DNA of 64,000 nucleotides from contig OX336345.1 of the NCBI GenBank assembly GCA_946902875.1, positions 11,687,395 to 11,751,394 on the forward strand. The letters are read 5' to 3'. Below, in pieces: positions 43,820 through 54,418 of the stretch. The translations under genes were made by a program, and so were the position numbers. Origin of the DNA: Nematopogon swammerdamellus (Eukaryota > Arthropoda > Insecta > Lepidoptera > Adelidae). Under the pieces are notes generated by a model. The model worked only from the letters and a program-made list of their open reading frames with translations, had not been told where the DNA came from and made no database searches. The first letter of the stretch is position 1; each line of letters opens with the position of its first letter.

Positions 43820-46800
43820 GAACCTGACACGGTTGGCTACATCACCTACAACATCCGTGATGTCAGCCCATAACACAGGGTGAACTAGGTGCCATGCCAG
43901 TGCTTCCCTTCATTTCATGTCGGCTACACTAAACTGGACGGAAAACACGAACTATTTACGTAGCCGTTTCGACCGACGTTTCGTTCAGTGCGGTGGTACC
44001 AACCCGGCCGGGATAAACCCTACCACCGAGTAAGGTAAGAAGGGAAGGGACCTACAGTTTAACGTGTATGTAATGTATCGTGCGTTCTATAACTAATAGT
44101 TTTTTATTATAATAAAATGGACTTATTACGAAACATTTTATATAATATATTTTTATACTTTATATTTATATATATATACATAAACTTTGGTAACGGAACA
44201 TATTGCATTTTTTATATAAATCGGTGATGCGTGACGGGTGTGAAACGTGGACTCTGACGGTCGCTGTCATGCAAAAGCTAAAAGCTGGCCACCGGGAAAT
44301 AAAGTGAGCCACGCTGGGGAATATCGCTACTCAATAGAGCACTCCGCCCCGACGCATCAAAGCAGTCGATATTGGATACTGGGTGGCTAATCTAAAATGG
44401 CAATGAGTTGGGCATGTCAGACGACAGCTACTAAAGTGAACGGGTTCTACACTGGCGGCCGTGGAAACGGAGTGTGGGGATACCACCCACCAGGCGGGAC
44501 GCTGACATAAAGTACGTCGGAGGTAATCAGTGGTTCCGCACCGCTGAAGGCCGGGAGAACTGGAGAAACATTGGAAACATGCAGTGGACACATCTATGGG
44601 ACACATACACGCTGACTAACTGACTGACTGGCTGACTGACTGACTGACTGTAACGCGTGACGCTGTAGTAAAGGCTTGACGCTCGTGTTTAACCGTGCTT
44701 ACAAAACCGTCTACTTCACAAAAATATTTGCCACTAATTTGTCAACATTTTTACAATGCCTAAACAAGCATTTTCTATCAACTATCATCTCTAAATTACC
44801 CCTTTACTCATCCATCATCCAAAGACGGCTCATTTCACAATTCATGAGAGATGCCGTTCACGAGCATCACACCGGGGCCAGCCATCGCTTCCATTTCTGC
44901 AGTTCGACATATAATTTTTTCTACATCTGGTCGAAAACTGAATCCAAAACTTTCTGTCATCCACAGCTTCATACATTCATCCCTGCAGCGAGCCCAGCGA
45001 AGCCTGCATCACGAAGGCTGTACGAGATGCTGTATATGATTTCACTAAGGGCTCACCAGAGCTGGGAGTTCCTCCCCTGGACCCCTTCCAGGTCAACGAG
45101 ATAACGATGGTCCTTCCCGGCGGCTTGAAGATGTCTCTGAAAGGTGGAGTCTTCACCGGGATGAGAAAATGCGCCATCGAAAAGGCGACGTAAGTTTTGT
45201 GTACTATATGAACGGTGGTACGTGTTCATAGATATACTTGTGAAATACATTCCGATTAATTTCCTGCGTCTCAAATTATTATTCCCAAATAGTTGGATAA
45301 GCAAGAAAGAAAAAAAAAAGAAAATCTAATTACATGTGATAAATGAAATTCGATGTTATTTGCAGTCTGATTGGTACTACATTCGACATGGACACCCGAT
45401 GCAACATCACGGTCAAGGGCAAATACCAGGCAAACGGCAGAATCCTACTATTTCCCATCAACGGTAACGGAGACGCCAAAATCAAAGTTGGTAAGCACTC
45501 TCTGCTCAAGATTGTCAATTTTATTTAGTTTATTGTTATTTATAGTTTATAGCTTTTGGCCGCGGCTTCGTTCGCGTGAAATTCGTATTTAAAAAAATAA
45601 AGTAACTAAGAAAGAAGGCCGAGCTGCATGCAGGTAAACAATAAACCTTCTCGATGAAAGTAAGTAACTAAGCGGGAGGCCCGCTAACCTTTATTTCGGC
45701 GCGCGCAACAATTCGGTTTGTATGAGAGCCACATCTTTGCGTAAACTGAACTGAATTTTATTTAGCTAATCCTGTGTCATCTGTACTTATATGTGCTTGT
45801 ACTAAGTTTAATCGAATTCGGATGATAATAGTTATGGAGCATACATACAGAAAGATTTCTGAAAATCTCCAATTTACTTTTAGTACCTACCAATCATACC
45901 TACATAGAGTCTACAAACGCAATATCTCATAAAACAAAGCAACTTACTCCATGACCATCCCTTACACTGTAAGGCTTACAGATTTATTATTAGTATTGAT
46001 TGAGCATTCCAAAGATAGTTTGCTGTACTCTCGAACTTGACACAATTTGTTTTTTATATCCGGTTCGATTACACCCACGAAGAAAGGAGGAAAATTGATG
46101 AGCAGCCGGGGCTTATTCTCTATTACCAATTCATCGCTACTAGCAATTTCTCATGATCCATCTCACTCGCTCCAACGGGCTTCTCAATGCGTCTATATTC
46201 AATACTATTAGTAAAATTAAAGCATCCTAGCAAGACTTCTAGCCATAAATCATTCCTACCAGTTTCCTTCGAAGACAATGGGACTCAGCCATAAAACTAT
46301 AGTTGTCCGTTGCAGTGGCGTTTTTTGCGGCAAAGGACAGAAATGAATAATTTTAGTATAGTATTGAGACAGAGCTGCGGCAACGCAATTTTTCCGATAT
46401 TCGCTAATAGAGAATAGGCAAGCGGGAAGTACAGAGTAAATATTAAAGAAAACTGGCGAGGAAGTCCCAGAACAGTTCATCTACAGCTTAGTTAAGCACT
46501 TAACTTTACAGTTAACATGAAGTTCCACGTGAAGATGTTCACGAAGAACGAGAAGGCTTCAGATGGCAAGTACCACGTGGTATTCAAGGACTACAAGACG
46601 TCGCACGAGTGGGGCGATAAGGTCTCCTTCCAACTGACAAATCTGTTCGAGGGAAATCCAGAGATCAGTAAGTTTAATCTATTATTTTCCTATTCAAGTT
46701 TTATTAGTTGTTTTTATGATCGTGAATTGGTTATCCTTATAATAATAAACACTTTACAAATCTTTGCAAAAGCGCTGCATTCTTCAACTGTGATTTCATC

Positions 46801-48026
46801 ACTACGTTAAGTTACAATACGACGAAAAACGTTTATCCATTTACTGTGTTTTATTTGTTGTTTTATTCTGTGTTAAGTATGTCAGACATAAGTGTAGCCC
46901 CAAAACTTGACTCGTGCCTACCAAGTGCCGAAGCGTCGTCGTCGAGCCAAAATTTGTAGCTCACTGACCATAATTGTTAAAGGTTATAAGGACAAACCTT
47001 CACTGTGACACGGCCATGAAATTTACTGATTTCAGATACGTCATTATACTAATTAATTGGTACCTGGAAATGTGTACGGTTCCTTATTTGGCACTTACCT
47101 TGTTACCAAAAGTTCAACTCGGAATTCCAATTATTTCACTTGCATTTTCATGATTTTTGCCCTAACGAACGCACCTATTCTTAAAGTATAGACATACCAA
47201 ATCAACCAAATCCATATGGTTTATTGGTTGTCTATGGTTGTATAATGTTATGTCATTGAATATACAAAACACATTCAGTGTTTTGTATATTCAATGACAT
47301 AACATTATTGTGCTCATAAATTATTTGTTTTGTTTTGTACGTAGTTCGGTATGGGTAGCTCAGTCAAAGTGGCGGCACATGCTCCAACCAGCCAATACCA
47401 CCTCCGAGAGACTTCCCTTTTATACTGCTGATTTTACTGGACTATAAGAAAATATAGCCGGAGCTGCTATATTGTTATCTTTCGGCCAACAGGGTGGTAT
47501 CAACCCAGTCGGCTACAATTTGAAGCTTTCACCAAGTAAGAGGCTAGGGATGCTATCTATTTTTACACCTGTACCGAACGGTGAAGCAGCAGGTGTACGT
47601 ATGAACTTAAAATAATGTTTCCATCAGAAAAACCTCATTTCTGGATTTAGGTGGACCGGATTCGCACTCCAGACCTATTAAGAGTTCGAGCTAAAACCGA
47701 GCCGATCACCCCCCGCTCAAAATATGATCAATAGTAGTGAAAATAAGCAGCCAAAACTGCAAAAACTGCGGGAAAAGTCACTTTTAAATATATTTTGTCC
47801 ATTATGTGAAGATAAGTACAAACTATTATTAATTTTTACATAACATATTTATTTTTCAGGTCAAACTGTGTTGCAGTTCCTCAACGACAACTGGCGTCAA
47901 GTAGCTGACGAGTTCGGAGCTCCTCTTGTAGACGTTGCAGTAGAGAGAGTGGTTAACAACATCAAGAAATTTTTCGCAGCCGTCCCTTACGACGAACTCA
48001 TTCATTACCCAGTTATCTTAGATTAA
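42635..48026 (+). CDS. takeout/JHBP-family gene 3, complete, five coding exons, 247 aa
   Basis: Coding exons 42635-42707, 44967-45189, 45366-45490, 46512-46667 and 47860-48026; intron phases 1-2-1-1 as in gene 2. Residues 1-22 are a signal peptide (hydrophobic VFICGIFSQIGL, then SA). Cys31 and Cys38 make the CX6C pair. Cys93 and Cys111 correspond to the extra pair of gene 2. Shared landmarks: GVPPLDPF, LPGGLK, GRILLFPINGNGDAKIK, GDKVSFQLTNLFEGNPE, FLNDNWR, VPYDEL. A sequon lies at Asn112. Exons 2 and 4 are exactly as long as in gene 2; exon 3 is two codons shorter. The protein would be secreted and bind a hydrophobic ligand. It is the nearest relative of gene 2 in the window. Confidence 0.95.
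43048..43512 (+). repeat. GGTTCCGTA-type dispersed repeat, gene 3 intron 1
   Basis: TGTTCCGTATCTAAAATTG and GTCTGTCCGTCCGTCCGTTC open it; GGCTACGGAACCCTC closes it. Confidence 0.55.
43758..44065 (-). repeat. SINE A body with a 59-nt pure poly(T) (A tail), gene 3 intron 1
   Basis: T at every position 43758-43816, then the reverse complement of the SINE A body through TACCACCGAGTAAGGTAAGA and AGGGACCTACAGTTTAACGT. The 5S-like head is absent. An uninterrupted tail of this length suggests a recent insertion. Confidence 0.88.
44221..44652 (+). mobile_element. RTE-type LINE 3' fragment, gene 3 intron 1
   Basis: A plus-strand degraded copy: GTGAAACGTGGACTCTGACGG (CETWTL region), CGATATTGGATACTGGGTGG, CACTGGCGGCCGTGGAAACG and a CTGA repeat at 44613-44651. 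Stops and gaps throughout. Confidence 0.78.
44967..45189 (+). CDS. gene 3 exon 2
   Basis: Acceptor ATCCACAG ends at 44966; donor AC|GTAAGT at 45190. Encodes HPCSEPSEACITKAV, LDPF, LPGGLK and GMRKC. A second AG a little downstream (CCTGCAG) would remove the first cysteine and break the frame. Confidence 0.94.
45366..45490 (+). CDS. gene 3 exon 3
   Basis: Acceptor TATTTGCAG ends at 45365; donor G|GTAAGC at 45491. Encodes DTRCNITVKG and FPINGNGDAKIK. Intron 2 before it is only 176 bp. Confidence 0.95.
45547..45695 (+). repeat. foldback-element fragment, gene 3 intron 3
   Basis: The GC-rich tip (GCCGCGGCTTCGTTCGCGTG), GAAATTCGTATTT and about one and a half 68-bp units. This is a truncated member of the 1.3-kb and 50.3-kb family. 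Confidence 0.75.
46512..46667 (+). CDS. gene 3 exon 4
   Basis: Acceptor ACTTTACAG ends at 46511; donor A|GTAAGT at 46668. Encodes a basic strand, then GDKVSFQLTNLFEGNPE. Confidence 0.95.
47242..47308. repeat. perfect 31-bp inverted repeat, 5-nt loop, gene 3 intron 4
   Basis: 47242-47272 and 47278-47308 are exact reverse complements, with loop ATTCA. Confidence 0.95.
47340..47715 (-). repeat. SINE B, full-length, gene 3 intron 4
   Basis: The 3' end is first on the plus strand (TTCGGTATGGGTAGCTCAGT), the body in the middle and the tRNA-like head last (GAGTGCGAATCCGG as B box on the minus strand, near 47665). Confidence 0.75.
47860..48026 (+). CDS. gene 3 exon 5
   Basis: Acceptor ATTTTTCAG ends at 47859; TAA at 48024-48026. 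Encodes FLNDNWRQVADEFG and VPYDEL. AATAAA follows at 48053. Confidence 0.95.
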
Positions 48027-48052
48027 ATATTACGCTACCTACCAACTTACTA

Positions 48053-48058
48053 AATAAA
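48053..48058 (+). promoter_or_regulatory. polyadenylation signal of gene 3
   Basis: AATAAA 27 nt after the stop codon. Confidence 0.75.
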
Positions 48059-48107
48059 GACTAATTTTACAACTTAACTCAATTTGCTTGCAAGTTATTG
48101 GGCCATC

Positions 48108-48600
48108 TTGTTTTTAGGGTTCTGTATCCGTACGGCAGCCTATTACTAAGCCTCGGCCGTCGGCTTATCTGTCTGTCCGTCTGTCCGAGAGCTGTATCTT
48201 TTGAACCGTAATAAGTAGCCAGTTGAAATTTTCATCCTCAAAAGTACTACAACTAATAATAAAAACCGGCCAAGTGCCAGTCGGACTCGCGCACCGAGGT
48301 TTCCGCACCACAAAAAAAATCAATGAAAAAAAACACGTTTCTTGTATGGGACCCCCCTTAATTTTTTACTTTTTCTATTTTTTATTATTTGTTGTTACAT
48401 CCGCCATAATAAAACATATTCTGTGAAATTTTCAACCGGCTACCTATTACGGTTCCAAAGATACAGCAGTACAACAAACAGACAGACAGACGGCGTAGGC
48501 TTAGTAATAGGCCGTACGGGCCTAAAAACCGGCCAATTACATGGTGGTACTAAACCTTCGGTGCGCGAGTCCGACTCGCACTTGGCCGGTTTTTTTAGTA
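48108..48600. repeat. GGTTCCGTA-type repeats, two partial copies
   Basis: 48108-48240 starts AGGGTTCTGTATCCGTACGG. 48262-48600 runs from AACCGGCCAAGTGCCAGTCG to an inverted end (GAGTCCGACTCGCACTTGGC, then a T run). The inner TTTCTTGTATGGGACCCCCC recurs at 59945. Confidence 0.7.
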
Positions 48601-48604
48601 ATGC

Positions 48605-49490
48605 CGAAATGTGTTCGTGGTAGCAATGAATGGGCCAAAGCCATAATATGCGAATATTATGTGTTCCATGTTGGCAATTTATGAAATAAACAGAGGATAT
48701 AACATTGATGCTTATCTAAAAGAGTACGTTGCCTTGTTGAAATAATGACGGTCATTCGTACAACGACCGTTGCTCAAAAAATTATTCGCGCTCTGATTAG
48801 TTACAGCCTCGATTAAGATTCATAGAGAGGAGATCCAAAAATAAACTTAGGGGTATCTATGTTCGGTCTTTATAATGCCGTATATAAGGTGTTTCTTTAT
48901 TAGCTGCAAATATTTTGGGAGTATTACATACTCGCAATAAATTATTTTTTTGCATTACTTTTCGAGAAATTTAATGAAACATATCTATGTTCTACCTACA
49001 CAATAAAAACATGCCACTAGACACCTAATCAGCTGATTATTTGAGAAAGGTTAAGTCGTCTGTGATTTGAGGTCATTGACTTTCCTGGCCGGGGAGCCTT
49101 CTACGAGCGGGGTGCGGAGGGGGCGGCGGTGCGGGCTCCGGATTAATATTATTATTAGACCGGATCTTAGATCATATGAAAAAGTATAGGTATTCAGGAA
49201 TCTCCTCTCATACTACAGCGTCATGTTGCTTTGTCTCAGCAGCGGCACGTAATCTCGTACGACGGAACTACACGTTCGAAGGTGCGCGGAGGCTGCATAA
49301 AGATAGAATAGAATATAAAATGCTTTATTGCTCCAAGAAAAATTCAACTGTAACAATCACATTTTAACATTTAGATGAGGTGAAAAGATGGACTTATCCC
49401 TTACAGAGATTACTTACAGTCAACATTTGAATGTTTGATATTCTATTAATAGAGTGGAATGTGAGTAGGTTGTAGCAAAAGAGTTGAACG
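48605..49490. other. unassigned DNA with a short GC-rich block
   Basis: 49085-49145 is a purine-rich GC block (GGGGTGCGGAGGGGGCGGCG) in AT-rich flanks. 49305-49345 matches the AGAATATAAAATGCTTTATTGC repeat near 15.4 kb. Confidence 0.35.
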
Positions 49491-49494
49491 TGAC

Positions 49495-50080
49495 AATCTA
49501 TCTATACATCTATACATATAATAAAATCGTAGAGGTAAGAAAGTCTGTACATTGAATGTATTCGGAAAAAAACTAACCAGGGTGGCTTAAAATGAGATAC
49601 TGAACATGTTAGAACAGTTTTTAAAATTTTTGTTTGTTTGTTTGTCTGTACGCGCATCACGCAAAAACCACTGAACGGAATTAGACGAAACTTTGTATAG
49701 TGACAGTTTATATGCCGGGTTAACATAATACGTAAAAAAAAAAAAAAAAAACAATTATAAACATTATTGCGCGTTTAAAATCACGTAGTCCAAAGTACAT
49801 AATTATATCTTGAGAACTGGCAGCAAATACAATTTGAATAAAATATTCATTCGAAATTTGAAAATAAGTAGATACAACGAAGATGACAGTTCTTCTTTTT
49901 TATAACTTGAACACAATAGTCTATACATATCTATTCTTTCTAAACATATCATAAAATCGTAAATGCAAAAATGTCTATTTGTACGCGCATCTCGCAAAAA
50001 CCACTGAACGGAATTTGACGAAACTTTTTATAGTGACAGTGTATATCCCGGATGAACATAATAATTAAAAAACATAATAA
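49495..50080. repeat. two copies of a GCAAAAACCACTGAACGGAA-type repeat
   Basis: 49495-49745 and 49920-50075 share CTATACAT.T, ATAAAATCGTA, GTACGCGCATC.CGCAAAAACC, AATT.GACGAAACTTT.TATAG and GTTAACATAATA-like ends, in direct orientation. Confidence 0.7.
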
Positions 50081-50256
50081 AAATCACGTATTCCAAAGTA
50101 AAGGTAAAAAACAATTTTAAATGTCATGTTGACAACGGAGAACTGTCATCTCGACGTGAGCTGGCCGGTGACAAATTGTTTGATAAATAAAAATAATAAT
50201 TGAAAGTCGAAGATAAGTCGCTGTCATTGGTGCAATAAAATTTATATATCTGTTGC

Positions 50257-51600
50257 CCGCGGCTTCGCTCGCGTGAAATTCGTATTAAAAAAAAAGAAAG
50301 TAAGTAACTAAAGGCGGGCCCGAAGGCGGATCTGCGCTCACGTAAACGATATTCTTTCTCGATGAAAGTAACTAAGGGCGAGGCGGAAGGCGGAGCTGAG
50401 TTCAGGAAGAAGAAAAACATTCTTGAAGAAAGTAAGTAACTAAGGGCGAGGCCGAAGGCCGAGCTCTATTCTGGAAGACCATAAACCTTCTCGAAGAAAG
50501 TAAGTAACTATGGGCGAGGCCGCAGGCCGAGCTGCGTTCAGGAAGAAGCTAAACCATCTTGAAGAAAGTAAGTAACTAAGGCGAGGCCGAAGGCCGAGCT
50601 ACGTTCGGATAATTGAAAAACCATCTCTAAGAAAGCAAGTAACTAAGGGCGAGGCCGAAGGCCGAGCTGCGTTCAGGAAGAAGCTAAACCATCTTGAAGA
50701 AAGTAAGCAACTAAGGCGAGGCCGAAGGCCGAGCTACGTTCTGACAAATGATAAACCATCTCGAAGAAAGCAAGTAACTAAGGGAGAGGCCGAAGGCCGA
50801 GCTGCGTTCAGGAAGAAGCTAAACCATCTCGATTAAAGTTAATTAATATTAAGATTGAGTTAATTTAATTTAAATTTTATTATAAAGTCCACGCTTCTAA
50901 CGGCAAATATACCGTGCATCCTAGAACCTCGCGGTTATTCCCGGCTGGATGGCAAGAGGCCCGATGCTATCACCTTAGTGCCATGGACTAAGGGTAGTTC
51001 TTTGATGTGGGACGCCACTTTTGTTCTCACATTAGCTCCAAGTCACGTTAGGACATCTTCAAGAGCGGCTGGCGCGGCCGAGGCTGGGGCGGAGAGCCTC
51101 AAACGCAGCAAATATAGAAATATAATTCAAGATTTCGAATTAGTTGCGTTTGCGGTTGAAACCCTCGGTCCGTGGAGCAGTGAAGCCAAAAGAGGCTTGA
51201 GCTGGTTGACGCAACTGGTGTCCCGCCATCAAGGGCTTATGTACTTCATTCAAAGGGTAAGCCTTGCCATCCAGCGGGGTAATGTTTGTTAGGTAGGTTT
51301 AATTCTTTATTTATTAATATTACTTTTTTATTTTTATGAAATAAATAGATTGAGTAAACGATATTATATTCTATCGAAGAAAGGAAGTCTTTAAGGGCGA
51401 GGCCCGAAGGCGGAAGAGGGTTTTTGGTTTACCTGAACGCAGCTCGGCCTTCGGCCTCGCACTTAGTTCCTTCCTTTCTTCCAGAAGGTTTATCGTCTTC
51501 CTGAACGCAGCTCGGCCTTCGGCCTCGCTCTTAGTTACTTACATTCTTCTTTGGAATACGAATTTCACGCAAGCGGAGCCGCGGGCTCAGCTAGTTTAAT
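50257..51600. mobile_element. foldback-type element with tandem-repeat arms (copy 2)
   Basis: The left tip is TTGCCCGCGGCTTCGCTCGCG; the right tip, inverted, is CTGAGCCCGCGGCTCCGCTTG. Seven or eight forward units of about 68 bp fill 50295-50850; about two reverse units lie at 51385-51550. The centre (50880-51340) carries a LINE coding fragment. The same plan as 1288-3346. Confidence 0.75.
50930..51292 (+). pseudogene. LINE ORF C-terminal fragment (AIQRGN tail)
   Basis: One open plus-strand frame: RLDGKRPDAITLVPWTKGSS, LMWDATFVLTLAPSHV, AGAESLKRSKYRNIIQDFEL, VETLGPWSSEAKRGL, FIQRVSLAIQRGN, TAG-type stop. This segment is widespread in insect non-LTR retrotransposon ORFs. It is a captured or inserted piece inside the foldback element and has no start of its own. 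Confidence 0.7.
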
Positions 51601-51604
51601 ATAA

Positions 51605-52020
51605 AATAATAAAAAGAATACTTATTAATAATGTACGTAAGTAAATGCCACTTAAATATAAAGCCGTACTTGGATTAATACATATACATAAAGATGACTT
51701 GGATGCCGTCATAAAACTGGAGCGATAAAATTTGCACACATGTATGGCTCGCCCGCCTTTATGAGCTAAAACCTCTGTATTATAACTGTGTTGCTCTGTG
51801 GCTGTGCAGATTACATTTTTCTGTGGTGCATGAGGCGGACTTATGCAGAATGCAATTTATTTCAAACAACCTTTTCACAGCAACGCATTAACATTGCTAT
51901 TGTAGGTATAGGTACACGTTTCCTCACGGTGTTTGCTTTACCGGAGTTACTGGTAAAATGTCATGAATTTTGCAAAAAAAATCACCACCTTCAACTAAAA
52001 TGTACTTACTGACCGGTTAA
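51605..52020. other. unassigned DNA
   Basis: No supported feature. Confidence 0.3.
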
Positions 52021-53149
52021 CTGCTATCAACAGCAGCAGCAGCGATAGGCGCCGACTCCGTGGGTGCTCGGTCGGGGGCTCATCACCCACGAGCGGTGAG
52101 TGGTGGGTGCGGAGCACCCACGACGATCGGTATAAAAATTTATCAGTAATCGGATTTGAGCTACGATAAAAGTGCCTTCTTTGAGCGGATTCGCATTTAC
52201 TCATTCGCACGATTGGCGCGGCGAATAGCGAACGTTATAGTACTCCTATATTATTCTGTACCACGCAATAGAATACAGGAGCAATACATGCGTAGGTAGG
52301 TACATTGGTGCGAATGTGTAAGGGTCGTTCCGCCATTTCGTTCAAATTGCATTCCCGCGCAATAAAAGCGTGTGAAAATTTATGTTTTTTAAAATAATTT
52401 TATTGGAATATATAGGTTTAGATGAAAGGAAAAAGTAGTATTTAACGAATCAGACATTTGTCCATTCAATTAAATAAAAAAATATAAAAACCTTCAAAAT
52501 TCTCATTCCTATCCTCTTCCAAACGAAGGATCAGTATTTAGTATAATTTTTTTTTTTAGTTTCTTCAAGTAAAGTGATTATATTAATAAACCCACCTATA
52601 GTGTAACTAATAACGCATGTTTCTTTGGGATTCATTTATTGTTAGAGCCATTATATCATAAAAAGAATTAATATTTCATTTTTGTCCGTGGAAATACGTC
52701 ATTACCTTCCGCAGAAGTGGTATTACAAATTAGGCAGAGTGTGACCCGACTTTAGCCTTCGCTCTACGCTCCGCACGTCGAACGCCCCTCATTGTGTCCC
52801 TGGATCTAGACAGGAGAGGACGAGCATCGCTGGGGAAGAAAATACTCACGATCTTCGTGCTCATCAACTACTTTGTCACCGTCCAGGCATCATTACCTTC
52901 CGGCTTTTTTTAACATAAGTACACGATATAAAAATTTCATTTAAATCTTAATGCATCAGATTTTAGTCAGAATATTCGTTAATTAATATAATAAATTTTT
53001 AATATCAGTAATAAGGGAGCAATTGAAGAAAAACATCAAAATTTCATTACCCTCCTTTTCATTACCCTCCTTTACCCTCAAAATGTTTGCCGGACGGTAA
53101 TGAAGGGGTTCGGATGGTAATGAAATGTTTACTTGATTTTCCTTCCCTC

Positions 53150-53460
53150 CTACCTAACTGGGTGGTAGGTTATATCCCGCCCGTGATGGTACCACCGCAG
53201 CACTGAATGAAACGTTGGTCCAAACGGCTATGTAAACGTCCGAATGTCCATGGTCATCGTTGGACACCTTATGGATGGCTTGGCGCCTTATGTCGGGCTT
53301 TAAATAAAGCAAAATATTTCGTGTTTTCACTCGAGTTCAGTGTAGCCGACACGATGAAAGTAAAGTACTATCAGGGCACCTAGTTCACCAAGGTGTTATG
53401 GGCTGACATCACGGATGTTGTAGGTGATGTAAACATGTCAGTGTTCACAAAAAAAATTGT
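53150..53460 (+). repeat. SINE A copy carrying an inserted LINE tail
   Basis: The SINE A body starts at GGGTGGTAGGTTATATCCCGC and ends GATGTTGTAGGTGATGTA with a final A run. Between GGCTATGTAAA and TTCGTGTTTTC about 75 bp of Jockey 3' end (CGTCCGAATGTCCATGG to AAATAAAGCAAA, 53237-53310) is inserted. Confidence 0.7.
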
Positions 53461-53559
53461 GTGCACGTAGTAAGTAGTACATAAATAATAAAAATCCAAT
53501 AAAACTGGACTTTTAATTCTATTTGGCACGTAAAGTATCTACATAACGTATACTGGAGT

Positions 53560-53690
53560 ACGGGGTTTAACCCGACCGGTTCGGCACCAACGCACTGACT
53601 GAAGTTCGGTCGAAATGCTATAAAATTATTCATGTTTTTGACCAGTTAAGTGTAGCCGGTTCAATTCCGTGATATGTAAGAGTATAGTTG
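53560..53690 (+). repeat. SINE A fragment
   Basis: GGGGTTTAACCCGACCGGTT, CGCACTGACTGAAGTTCGGTCG and AGTGTAGCCGGTTC match the SINE A middle with changes. Confidence 0.6.
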
Positions 53691-53990
53691 TATCCACTCA
53701 GTGCATAGTGTGTGTGTTCACTAAGTTACTGTATTTTAATTGCGTAGCAACGGTTAGACTTCAATAAAGCGCCGAGTCTAGTGAAATATTCACTAGATTC
53801 AGCATAGTTTGTGACCAGTCCTATTTTTTTCTTCTTCTCTTATTAACTGACGAAAGCAAAAAGGAGTAGGTTCTCAATTCGAAGCTCATATATTTTTTTA
53901 TATGTATATGACCAATAATATTTTTATTGGATAGGGTATACGTCAAAGTTAGTCCCATTTTTATTTGAAAAAAATAAATAAGTAAAAGCT

Positions 53991-54181
53991 TTAACAAAAA
54001 ATTTTACCGACGAAAAACTGAAAAGCGAAAAATCCAATTTTGACGGGTAATAAACCTTCCTAGTCTTACTAACAGTCTCAAAATTAGTCACTTGCGTAGC
54101 TATTAAGACTAAAAGGGTTTATTACCCGCCGAAATTATATTTTTCGTTTTTCAGTTTTTTGCCGGTTGAATTTTTTGTTAA
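53991..54181. repeat. hairpin element, imperfect arms of about 67 bp
   Basis: 53991-54060 (TTAACAAAAAATTTTACCGACG, then GACGGGTAATAAACC) is inverted relative to 54113-54181 (GGTTTATTACCCG, then TTTTTTGTTAA). Confidence 0.75.
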
Positions 54182-54227
54182 AAAGTTTTTTACAATGTAT
54201 TTTTGTTTTGTTGCTGGTTGTAATGAA

Positions 54228-54418
54228 GGAACCGGAACCCTCTTGAAGGACCCGAGACTGTACTTGGGGGGGAAATATATGGGCAGGGAGAGCGTTCCAG
54301 AGTTTACCGGTTCTGTAGAGGAATGATCTGCAGAATCGATTGGTACGCATCCGCGGTAAGTCCAGCGCGTAGGGATGCAATCCCTGCCCAGTGTGCGTGG
54401 TGCGAAGGTGGAAAGGGG
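54228..54418 (-). mobile_element. Jockey-type LINE fragment J4
   Basis: On the plus strand CTCTTGAAGGACCCGAGACT is the reverse complement of the J2 tail and matches J1 (6053-6230) nearly base for base. Encodes TGKLWNALPAHIFPP on the minus strand. Confidence 0.8.
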
